Of a stretch of 10,494 nucleotides of DNA, positions 1-6,612 are shown piece after piece. Location: NCBI RefSeq assembly GCF_000966975.1, contig NZ_JZWV01000745.1, forward strand, positions 1 through 10,494. Reading direction: 5' to 3'. The notes beneath the pieces are model-generated. The model saw nothing but the letters and a program-made list of their open reading frames with translations, did no database searches and was not told the origin of the DNA. Made by a program: the position numbers and the translations under genes. Numbering within the stretch: the stretch's first letter is position 1; each line of letters opens with the position of its first letter. The stretch is from Streptomyces katrae. Lineage in GTDB: Bacteria > Actinomycetota > Actinomycetes > Streptomycetales > Streptomycetaceae.

Positions 1-1
1 C

Positions 2-382
2 ACCACCCCTGTCCCCACCCCTCCCCCGACGGCGAACCCGTCCACCGAGCGCCTCCTGCGCGTCACCCGCAGCGGCGGTTTCGCGGGACGGACCCGGACC
101 CTCCTCGTCAACGGGGACGGGTCCTGGACCCTCCTCGGCGAGCAGGACAAGGACCTGCGGAAGGGCCGGCTCAGCCCCTCCGCACTGGAGGATCTGCGCA
201 CCGCGCTCCGCGAGGCCGACTTCGCGCACCTGCCCCGCACCGCGACCGCCGATCCGCCGGTGTACGACGGGTTCACGTACTCCTTCGTCCATGGCGGTTT
301 CGAGGTGTCGGCCGACCAGACGGCGCTGCCTGCGGCCCTGTCCCGGGTGCTGGGGGCCCTGCCCGGATTCGACGCCGCCTGA
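2..382 (+). CDS. C-terminal part of a probable secreted protein with an emfourin-like domain (5' end outside window)
   Basis: An open frame runs from the window edge to TGA at 380-382, giving 126 visible residues with no start codon in view. The first 13 or so residues are Thr/Pro-rich (TTPVPTPPPTANP), like the linker between a signal or lipobox region and a folded domain, so I infer an exported protein or lipoprotein; the signal itself would lie before base 1. The folded part begins with RLLRVTRSGGFAGRTRTLLV, then has a helix-like LEDLRTALREADFAHLP, an aromatic strand YDGFTYSFVHGGFEVSAD and a closing LPAALSRVLGALPGF. An Arg-x-Gly-Gly-Phe-x-Gly strand, an acidic or hydrophobic helix and a terminal helix are the layout of the emfourin family, named after the inhibitor of the metalloprotease protealysin. 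No M4-type protease is visible in the window, so inhibition is only a possibility. The same layout occurs in uncharacterised actinobacterial proteins. The gene lies upstream of the two-component pair on the same strand, 123 bases away, probably as a separate unit. Confidence 0.75.
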   Translation, partial: TTPVPTPPPTANPSTERLLRVTRSGGFAGRTRTLLVNGDGSWTLLGEQDKDLRKGRLSPSALEDLRTALREADFAHLPRTATADPPVYDGFTYSFVHGGFEVSADQTALPAALSRVLGALPGFDAA

Positions 383-408
383 GGAATCCAGGATGAATCT
401 CTGATTCC
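383..408 (+). terminator. Hairpin just after the first gene, weak terminator or operator candidate
   Basis: Directly after the TGA, GGAATC (383-388) plus AG (390-391) can pair with CTGATTCC (401-408), giving an 8-bp stem with one bulged C and a 9-base loop. There is no T-run after it, which is common for actinobacterial terminators, so it could end the upstream gene. Because it lies in the only gap before the response regulator gene, it could also be a binding site. The rest of the 383-505 gap shows no convincing -35/-10 pair. Confidence 0.35.
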
Positions 409-505
409 GGATGCCGTCGGGTCCTGTCCGAACCCTCCATGGCCGCAGGCCGGTGCCTCCTCTACGCTGCACCCCAGCCATCACGCGGATCATCAGGGGC
501 GGGAC

Positions 506-1235
506 ATGGAACAGACGCACACCACCCACAACGGCGCCGCGGCCACTCCAGGTGCCCAGCGGCGCGTGCTGGTGGTCGAGGACGACCGCACCATCGCCGA
601 CGCCATCTCGGCCCGGCTGCGGGCCGAGGGCTTCCAGGTGCAGACGGCCTACGACGGGCCTGCCGCCGTCGCGGCCGCCGAGAGCTGGCTGCCCGAGCTG
701 CTGGTGCTGGACGTCATGCGACGGGCTGGAGGTGTGCCGGCGGGTGCAGGCGCAGCGGCCGGTCCCGGTGCTGATGCTGACCGCCCGGGACGACGAGACC
801 GACATGCTGGTGGGTCTCGGGGTCGGGGCGGACGACTACATGACGAAGCCGTTCTCCATGCGCGAGCTGGCGGCACGGGTGCACGTGCTGCTGCGCCGGG
901 TGGAGCGGGCCACGCAGGCCGCGACCGCCCCGCGCGGGGCGACCCTGCGGCTGGGCGACCTGGAGATCGACCACGCGCAGCGGCGGGTCCGCGTCCAGGC
1001 CGAGGACGTGCACCTGACGCCGACCGAGTTCGACCTGCTGGTGTGCCTGGCCGGGACCCCGCGGGCGGTGCTGTCGCGGGAGCAGCTGCTGGCGGAGGTG
1101 TGGGACTGGGCGGACGCCTCGGGCACCCGTACGGTCGACAGCCACATCAAGGCCCTGCGCCGGAAGATCGGGGCGGAGCGGATCCGTACGGTCCACGGCG
1201 TCGGGTACGCCCTGGAGACCCCGGCGCAGTCGTGA
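506..1235 (+). pseudogene. OmpR-family response regulator, broken by a frame-shifting loss after the phospho-Asp
   Basis: This would be the DNA-binding partner of the histidine kinase that follows. It starts at ATG 506 with an AGGGG ribosome site six bases upstream. Residues 1-71 make the first half of a receiver domain: acidic pocket VVEDD (23-27), a helix to LRAEGF, and LLVLDVM with phospho-acceptor Asp69. After ATG 716-718 a single C (719) is followed by GAC GGG CTG GAG in another frame. That frame continues the protein perfectly: DGLEVCRRV, LMLTARDD (conserved Thr), GADDYMTKPF (conserved Lys), then a winged-helix domain with LTPTEFDLL, TVDSHIKALRRK and RTVHGVGYAL, ending at TGA 1233-1235. 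The family has Leu-Pro-Gly-x between Met71 and Asp, so 11 of 12 bases appear lost. An intact version would have about 246 residues, normal for the family. As written, no phosphorylatable, DNA-binding protein can be made. A sequencing or assembly error cannot be excluded. Base and codon use match the neighbours. Confidence 0.85.
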
Positions 1236-2311
1236 GCGGGGGTCGCCCCGACGGGGGGCTCCGGCCCTTCTCGCCGTTCTCGATCAAGACGAAGCTGGGC
1301 ACGCTCGTCGTGGTCTCGGTGTTCATCACCACCGGTCTGCTGATGGTGGCGCTGCGCACGGACACCGAGGTGCGGTTCATCACGGTCTTCTCGGTGATCG
1401 CCTCGATGCTGATCACCCAGTTCGTGGCGCACGGTCTGACGGCGCCGCTGGACGAGATGACGACGGTCGCCCGGGCGATCTCGCACGGGGACTACACGCG
1501 CCGGGTGAGCGGGGCGGGGCGCCGTGACGAACTGGGTGATCTGGCGTCGACGATCAACCGGATGGCCGGTGATCTGGAGGCCGAGGACAGGCACCGTCGA
1601 GAGCTGGTCGCGAACGTCTCGCACGAGCTCCGGACTCCGATCGCGGGTTTGCGGGCGGTGCTGGAGAACGTGGTGGACGGGGTCTCGGAGGCCGATCCGG
1701 AGACCATGCGGACGATGCTGAAGCAGACGGAGCGGCTCGGCCGGCTGGTGGAGACGCTGCTGGACCTGTCCCGGGTGGACAACGGGGTGGTGCCGTTGAA
1801 GGCCCGCCGGTTCGAGGTGTGGCCGTACCTGTCGGGGGTGCTGAAGGAGTCGGGGCTCGCGGCCGCGGGGCGGCCGGGGCTGGCTTCCGGTTCGGGCGGG
1901 CACACCCGTAACGACGTGCATCTCCACTTGGACGTGCATCCTCCGGAGCTGACCGCGTACGCGGATGCGGAGCGGCTGCACCAGGTGGTGGCCAACCTGA
2001 TCGACAACGCGGTCAAGCACAGTCCGGCGCACGGCCGGGTCACGGTGCGGGCGCGGGCCGGGGACACGCCCGGGAGCCTGGCGCTGGAGGTCCTGGACGA
2101 GGGGCCGGGGATTCCGGAGGCGGAGCGGCACCGGGTCTTCGAGCGGTTCAACCGCGGGGCCTCGGGCGGCGGCGACGGGGGCACGGGGCTGGGGCTGGCG
2201 ATCGCCCGCTGGGCCGTTGGCCTGCACGGAGGGGAGATCCGCGTGGCCGAATCGTCACGTGGTTGCCGAATCCTTGTCACCCTTCCGGGCAGCTCGCAGG
2301 TGCTGTCTTGA
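1232..2311 (+). CDS. Membrane histidine kinase of the two-component pair, intramembrane-sensing type
   Basis: A sensor kinase of 359 residues. The GTG at 1232 overlaps the regulator's TGA (GTGA), a usual sign of translational coupling, and no good Shine-Dalgarno site precedes it. After a short cytoplasmic start there are two membrane segments (about 22-41 and 49-69) joined by only about seven residues (RTDTEVR), so there is essentially no extracellular sensor domain. A HAMP domain follows (about 70-117, TAPLDEM to NRMAGDLE). The dimerisation/phosphoacceptor helix has NVSHELRTPI with His131. The ATPase domain shows the N box NLIDNAVKHS (Asn255, Asn259), G1 DEGPGIPE (289-296), the F box FERFNR and G2 GTGLGLAIA (317 on). 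All catalytic motifs are intact, so the kinase should autophosphorylate, but its cognate regulator is broken here. Because the broken regulator stays open in the shifted frame, ribosomes can also run from 506 into this gene in frame, giving a possible 601-residue fusion. The signal it responds to is unknown. Confidence 0.93.
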   Translation: MSGGRPDGGLRPFSPFSIKTKLGTLVVVSVFITTGLLMVALRTDTEVRFITVFSVIASMLITQFVAHGLTAPLDEMTTVARAISHGDYTRRVSGAGRRDELGDLASTINRMAGDLEAEDRHRRELVANVSHELRTPIAGLRAVLENVVDGVSEADPETMRTMLKQTERLGRLVETLLDLSRVDNGVVPLKARRFEVWPYLSGVLKESGLAAAGRPGLASGSGGHTRNDVHLHLDVHPPELTAYADAERLHQVVANLIDNAVKHSPAHGRVTVRARAGDTPGSLALEVLDEGPGIPEAERHRVFERFNRGASGGGDGGTGLGLAIARWAVGLHGGEIRVAESSRGCRILVTLPGSSQVLS

Positions 2312-2366
2312 CGTAGGGTTCGAGTGGGAAGGACATGATCTCGGCCACACGTGCCCGGGGTCGGCA

Positions 2367-2404
2367 GGGGTGCGAGGCCTTGGGGGTCGCAACCTCGCTG
2401 CCCC
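2367..2404 (+). terminator. Probable terminator of the two-component operon
   Basis: GCGAGG (2372-2377) pairs with CCTCGC (2393-2398), and after a small internal loop (T against TG) GGGG (2367-2370) pairs with CCCC (2401-2404). The loop is 15 bases. It lies about 55 bases after the kinase stop and before the kgd gene, where a transcript end is expected. No T-run follows. A regulatory leader hairpin for kgd is the alternative. Confidence 0.5.
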
Positions 2405-2422
2405 CTACCCGAACCACGCTTG

Positions 2423-2447
2423 TTTCCCGCCATTCCACGTGGCGAAA
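2423..2447. promoter_or_regulatory. Dyad around CCACGTGG upstream of kgd, candidate operator
   Basis: TTTC-CC-GCCA (2423-2432) and TGGC-GAAA (2440-2447) form an inverted repeat with a two-base bulge, and the 8-bp palindrome CCACGTGG (2435-2442) overlaps it. It sits about 125 bases before the chosen kgd start in a 258-base gap. The position suits a regulator binding site, but I recognise no known operator consensus and GC-rich DNA yields such dyads by chance. Confidence 0.3.
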
Positions 2448-2495
2448 CCCGCCGTTCGGTGTGACCTGCGCGACGGAAGTCCCGCCCGGCCTGCA

Positions 2496-2524
2496 TTGCA
2501 CCGCCCGGGAGGCGTAGCCTTTAT
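2496..2524 (+). promoter_or_regulatory. Weak candidate promoter for kgd
   Basis: TTGCAC (2496-2501) resembles a -35 hexamer and CTTTAT (2519-2524), 17 bases later, is a poor -10. TAGCCT (2515-2520) is a better -10 by sequence but badly spaced. The short AT-richer stretch here, just before the gene, is the main reason to place a promoter in this area. A start in this region would give a short leader of roughly 40 bases before GTG 2570. Confidence 0.25.
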
Positions 2525-2569
2525 TCCCGCTGTCCATACCTTGTGAAGCGGAAGAGGGCGGTTGCCGCC

Positions 2570-5500
2570 GTGTCGCCACAGTCCCCCAGTAACCCGAGCA
2601 CCACGACCGACGCAGCAGAGGGCGGGAAGAACCCCGCCTCAGGCTTCGGCGCGAATGAGTGGCTCGTCGACGAGATCTACCAGCAGTACCTCCAGGACCC
2701 GAACTCGGTCGACCGGGCCTGGTGGGACTTCTTCGCCGACTACAAGCCGGGGGGCGCTGCCGCTCCGGTGAAGTCTGACGGCCCCGGTCCCGAGAAGTCC
2801 ACGACGACGGATGGCGCCTCCGCACAGGCCGCCACCGCCCCCGTCGGGATCCCGCAGGCCGCCGACGCCGCCACGGGGGCGGCGCCCGCCGCGTCTGCCC
2901 CCGCCGCGACCACACCCGTGTCAGCTCCTTCCCCTGCTCCTGCCACTCCCTCTGGTGCCCCTGCTGTGACTGTCACCCCTCAGGCCCCGGCCGCCGCACC
3001 GGCCGCGCCCGCCCCTCAGGCTCCGGCTCCGGCCGCCACCACCCCGGCTCAGAAGGCCGCGCCCGCCACCGAGGCCCCGCAGGGCCCCGAGCTGGTGACG
3101 CTCCGCGGCCCCGCCGCCGCCGTGGCCAAGAACATGAACGCCTCCCTCGACGTCCCGACGGCCACGTCCGTCCGCGCCGTCCCGGTGAAGCTGCTGTTCG
3201 ACAACCGCATCGTCATCAACAACCACCTCAAGCGCGCCCGCGGTGGGAAGATCTCCTTCACCCACCTCATCGGCTACGCGATGGTGCAGGCCATCAAGGC
3301 CATGCCGTCGATGAACTACTCCTTCCAGGAGAAGGACGGCAAGCCGACCCTGGTCAAGCCGGAGCACGTGAACTTCGGCCTCGCGATCGACCTGGTCAAG
3401 CCGAACGGCGACCGCCAGCTCGTCGTCGCCGGCATCAAGAAGGCCGAGACCCTGAACTTCTTCGAGTTCTGGCAGGCCTACGAGGACATCGTCCGCCGCG
3501 CCCGCGTCGGCAAGCTGACGATGGACGACTTCACCGGCGTCACGGTCTCCCTGACCAACCCCGGCGGCCTGGGCACCGTGCACTCCGTGCCCCGCCTGAT
3601 GCCCGGACAGTCGGTCATCATGGGCGTCGGCTCCATGGACTACCCCGCCGAGTTCCAGGGCACCTCGCAGGACACCCTGAACAAGCTGGGCATCTCCAAG
3701 GTCATGACCCTGACCTCGACCTACGACCACCGGGTCATCCAGGGCGCGGCCTCCGGCGAGTTCCTGCGCATCGTCGCGAACTTCCTGCTCGGCGAGGACG
3801 GCTTCTACGACAGCGTCTTCGAGTCGCTGCGGATCCCGTACGAGCCGGTCCGCTGGATGCGCGACATCGACGCCTCGCACGACGACGACGTCACGAAGGC
3901 CGCCCGCGTCTTCGAGCTGATCCACTCCTACCGGGTCCGCGGCCACGTCATGGCCGACACCGACCCGCTGGAGTACAAGCAGCGCAAGCACCCCGACCTC
4001 GACATCACCGAGCACGGCCTCACCCTGTGGGACCTGGAGCGCGAGTTCGCCGTCGGCGGCTTCGCCGGCAAGTCGATGATGAAGCTGCGCGACATCCTCG
4101 GCGTGCTGCGCGACTCGTACTGCCGCACCACCGGCGTCGAGTTCATGCACATCCAGGACCCGAAGCAGCGCCGCTGGATCCAGGACCGCATCGAGCGCGC
4201 GCACTCCAAGCCGGAGCGCGAGGAGCAGCTGCGCATCCTGCGCCGCCTGAACGCGGCGGAGGCCTTCGAGACCTTCCTGCAGACGAAGTATGTCGGCCAG
4301 AAGCGCTTCTCGCTGGAGGGCGGCGCGTCCGTCATCCCGCTGCTCGACGCCGTCATCGACTCGGCCGCCGAGGCCCGCCTCGACGAGGTCGTCATCGGCA
4401 TGGCCCACCGCGGCCGCCTGAACGTCCTGGCGAACATCGTCGGCAAGTCGTACGCGCAGATCTTCCGCGAGTTCGAGGGCAACCTCGACCCGAAGTCCAT
4501 GCACGGCTCCGGCGACGTCAAGTACCACCTGGGCGCCGAGGGCACGTTCACGGGCCTGGACGGGGAGCAGATCAAGGTCTCGCTCGTCGCCAACCCCTCG
4601 CACCTGGAGGCCGTTGACCCGGTCCTGGAGGGTGTCGCCCGCGCGAAGCAGGACGTCATCGGCAAGGCCGGCACGGACTTCACCGTCCTGCCCGTCGCCC
4701 TGCACGGCGACGCCGCGTTCGCCGGCCAGGGCGTGGTCGCCGAGACGCTGAACATGTCGCAGCTGCGCGGCTACCGCACCGGCGGCACCGTCCACGTCGT
4801 CATCAACAACCAGGTCGGTTTCACCGCCGCCCCGGAGTCCTCGCGTTCGTCGATGTACGCGACCGACGTGGCCCGCATGATCGAGGCGCCGATCTTCCAC
4901 GTGAACGGCGACGACCCGGAGGCCGTGGTCCGCGTCGCGCGGCTGGCCTTCGAGTTCCGCCAGGCGTTCAACAAGGACGTCGTGATCGACCTCATCTGCT
5001 ACCGCCGCCGCGGTCACAACGAGTCGGACAACCCGGCGTTCACGCAGCCGCTGATGTACGACCTGATCGACAAGAAGCGCTCGGTGCGCAAGCTGTACAC
5101 CGAGTCCCTCATCGGTCGCGGCGACATCACGCTGGAAGAGGCCGAGCAGGCGCTGCAGGACTTCCAGGGCCAGCTGGAGAAGGTCTTCGCGGAGGTCCGC
5201 GAGGCCGCCACGCAGCCCGCGGGCGCCCCCGTCGCGCCGGCGCAGACCGCTCAGGAGTTCCCGGTCGCGGTGAACACCGCGATCTCGCAGGACGTCGTCA
5301 AGCGGATCGCCGAGTCCCAGGTCAACATCCCCGAGGGCCACACGGTCCACCCGCGTCTGCTGCCGCAGCTGCAGCGCCGCGCGGCGATGATCGACGACGG
5401 CACCATCGACTGGGGCATGGGCGAGACCCTGGCCTTCGGTTCGCTGCTGATGGAGGGCACCCCGGTCCGCCTGTCCGGCCAGGACTCCCGCCGCGGCACC

Positions 5501-6454
5501 TTCGGCCAGCGCCACGCGGTCCTCATCGACCGGGAGACCGGCAAGGACTACACGCCGCTGCAGCACCTGTCGGACGACCAGGCCCGCTACAACGTCTACG
5601 ACTCGCTGCTCTCCGAGTACGCGGCCATGGGCTTCGAGTACGGCTACTCGCTGGCCCGTCCGGACGCGCTGGTGCTGTGGGAGGCCCAGTTCGGTGACTT
5701 CGTCAACGGCGCGCAGACCGTCGTCGACGAGTTCATCTCCTCGGCCGAGCAGAAGTGGGGCCAGACCTCCGGCGTCACGCTGCTGCTGCCGCACGGCTAC
5801 GAGGGCCAGGGCCCGGACCACTCGTCCGCCCGCCCGGAGCGCTTCCTGCAGCTGTGCGCGCAGAACAACATGACGGTCGCGATGCCGACCCTGCCGTCGA
5901 ACTACTTCCACCTGCTGCGCTGGCAGGTCCACAACCCGCACCACAAGCCGCTGGTCGTCTTCACCCCGAAGTCGATGCTGCGTCTGAAGGCGGCGGCGTC
6001 GAAGGCGGAGGAGTTCACGAGCGGTTCGTTCCGTCCGGTCATCGGGGACACCACGGTCGACCCGAGCGCCGTCCGCAAGGTCGTCTTCTGCGCGGGCAAG
6101 GTCTACTACGACCTGGAGGCCGAGCGGGAGAAGCGCGGCATCACCGACACGGCGATCATCCGCATCGAGCGGCTGTACCCGCTGCCGGGCGCGGAACTCC
6201 AGGCGGAGATCGCCAAGTTCCCGAACGCGGCGAAGTACATCTGGGCGCAGGAGGAGCCGGCGAACCAGGGTGCGTGGCCGTTCATCGCGCTGAACCTGAT
6301 CGACCACCTCGACCTGGCGGTCGGCGCGGACATCCCGGCGGGCGAGCGACTGCGGCGCATCTCGCGCCCGCACGGTTCGTCCCCGGCGGTGGGCTCCGCG
6401 AAGCGCCACCAGGCGGAGCAGCAGCTGCTGATGAACGAGGTCTTCGAGGCGTAG
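2570..6454 (+). CDS. kgd: Multifunctional 2-oxoglutarate decarboxylase/dehydrogenase E1 with E2-like domain (KGD)
   Basis: This TCA-cycle enzyme decarboxylates 2-oxoglutarate with thiamine diphosphate and Mg. In actinobacteria it combines the E1 subunit with an E2-type succinyltransferase domain lacking its own lipoyl domain, and works with a lipoylated E2 and lipoamide dehydrogenase. GTG 2570 is preferred (1294 residues): AGAGGG at 2553-2558 lies 11 bases upstream and the product begins VSPQSPSN, as I remember for Streptomyces relatives. GTG 2543 in the same frame has no ribosome site. Order: E1 N-terminal segment [16 protein letters not shown] (about 26-63); Ala/Pro-rich linker (about 66-173); E2-like domain (about 174-425) with YDHRVIQGA, catalytic His387; E1 with [11 protein letters not shown] (611-621), [10 protein letters not shown] (712-721, metal-site Asp714) and NNQVGFT (746-752); pyrimidine-binding half with [14 protein letters not shown] (969-982); C-terminal domain with IERLYPLPG. 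All regions are intact. Unphosphorylated GarA/OdhI-type FHA proteins inhibit this family in relatives; none is in the window. Transcription is probably monocistronic, ending at the 6479-6518 hairpin. Confidence 0.97.
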   Translation: MSPQSPSNPSTTTDAAEGGKNPASGFGANEWLVDEIYQQYLQDPNSVDRAWWDFFADYKPGGAAAPVKSDGPGPEKSTTTDGASAQAATAPVGIPQAADAATGAAPAASAPAATTPVSAPSPAPATPSGAPAVTVTPQAPAAAPAAPAPQAPAPAATTPAQKAAPATEAPQGPELVTLRGPAAAVAKNMNASLDVPTATSVRAVPVKLLFDNRIVINNHLKRARGGKISFTHLIGYAMVQAIKAMPSMNYSFQEKDGKPTLVKPEHVNFGLAIDLVKPNGDRQLVVAGIKKAETLNFFEFWQAYEDIVRRARVGKLTMDDFTGVTVSLTNPGGLGTVHSVPRLMPGQSVIMGVGSMDYPAEFQGTSQDTLNKLGISKVMTLTSTYDHRVIQGAASGEFLRIVANFLLGEDGFYDSVFESLRIPYEPVRWMRDIDASHDDDVTKAARVFELIHSYRVRGHVMADTDPLEYKQRKHPDLDITEHGLTLWDLEREFAVGGFAGKSMMKLRDILGVLRDSYCRTTGVEFMHIQDPKQRRWIQDRIERAHSKPEREEQLRILRRLNAAEAFETFLQTKYVGQKRFSLEGGASVIPLLDAVIDSAAEARLDEVVIGMAHRGRLNVLANIVGKSYAQIFREFEGNLDPKSMHGSGDVKYHLGAEGTFTGLDGEQIKVSLVANPSHLEAVDPVLEGVARAKQDVIGKAGTDFTVLPVALHGDAAFAGQGVVAETLNMSQLRGYRTGGTVHVVINNQVGFTAAPESSRSSMYATDVARMIEAPIFHVNGDDPEAVVRVARLAFEFRQAFNKDVVIDLICYRRRGHNESDNPAFTQPLMYDLIDKKRSVRKLYTESLIGRGDITLEEAEQALQDFQGQLEKVFAEVREAATQPAGAPVAPAQTAQEFPVAVNTAISQDVVKRIAESQVNIPEGHTVHPRLLPQLQRRAAMIDDGTIDWGMGETLAFGSLLMEGTPVRLSGQDSRRGTFGQRHAVLIDRETGKDYTPLQHLSDDQARYNVYDSLLSEYAAMGFEYGYSLARPDALVLWEAQFGDFVNGAQTVVDEFISSAEQKWGQTSGVTLLLPHGYEGQGPDHSSARPERFLQLCAQNNMTVAMPTLPSNYFHLLRWQVHNPHHKPLVVFTPKSMLRLKAAASKAEEFTSGSFRPVIGDTTVDPSAVRKVVFCAGKVYYDLEAEREKRGITDTAIIRIERLYPLPGAELQAEIAKFPNAAKYIWAQEEPANQGAWPFIALNLIDHLDLAVGADIPAGERLRRISRPHGSSPAVGSAKRHQAEQQLLMNEVFEA

Positions 6455-6478
6455 TCGCTGACGCGACCTGCACGGAGA

Positions 6479-6518
6479 CGGAAGGCCCGGCCCCCACTCG
6501 GTGGGGCCGGGCCTTCCG
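6479..6518 (+). terminator. Strong hairpin terminator after kgd, probably bidirectional
   Basis: GGAAGGCCCGGCCCCCAC (6480-6497) pairs with GTGGGGCCGGGCCTTCC (6501-6517) along 17 bp with a single bulged C and a TCG loop; C6479 and G6518 extend it by one pair. It starts 25 bases after the kgd stop. No T-run follows on either strand, typical of Streptomyces. It lies between convergent genes, so it may also stop read-through from the minus-strand fxsT, whose stop is about 95 bases away. Confidence 0.9.
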
Positions 6519-6523
6519 GCACA

Positions 6524-6570
6524 TCCAGCCTCGCCGGCGATTGAGGGCGGGGTCCGGGGCGGACCCCCAG
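6524..6570. repeat. Streptomyces-type GC-rich intergenic repeat with a perfect stem-loop
   Basis: The stretch beginning TCCAGCCTCGCCGGCGATTG and continuing into GGGGTCC-GGGGC-GGACCCC closely resembles a repeat that I remember between genes all over Streptomyces chromosomes (consensus-like TCCAGCCCCGCCGGCGATTG then GGGGTCCGGGGCGGAGCCCC). GGGGTCC (6549-6555) and GGACCCC (6561-6567) form a perfect 7-bp stem with a 5-base loop. Only one copy is in the window. In this position it may add to termination for the minus-strand gene; its general function is not established. The bases 6571-6612 hold nothing else recognisable. Confidence 0.6.
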
Positions 6571-6612
6571 CAGCGGCGCCCCGCCCGGCGTGCCCGTACC
6601 GCCCGGCCAGGG

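Noticed and set aside
836..2227. Long minus-strand open frame opposite the two-component genes
   Set aside because: Arg/Pro/His-rich product with no motif, lying over an intact kinase with all catalytic boxes.
2543..2569. GTG at 2543 as the kgd start
   Set aside because: No ribosome site precedes it and it lies very close to the likely promoter area. GTG 2570 has AGAGGG upstream and a family-like N-terminus.
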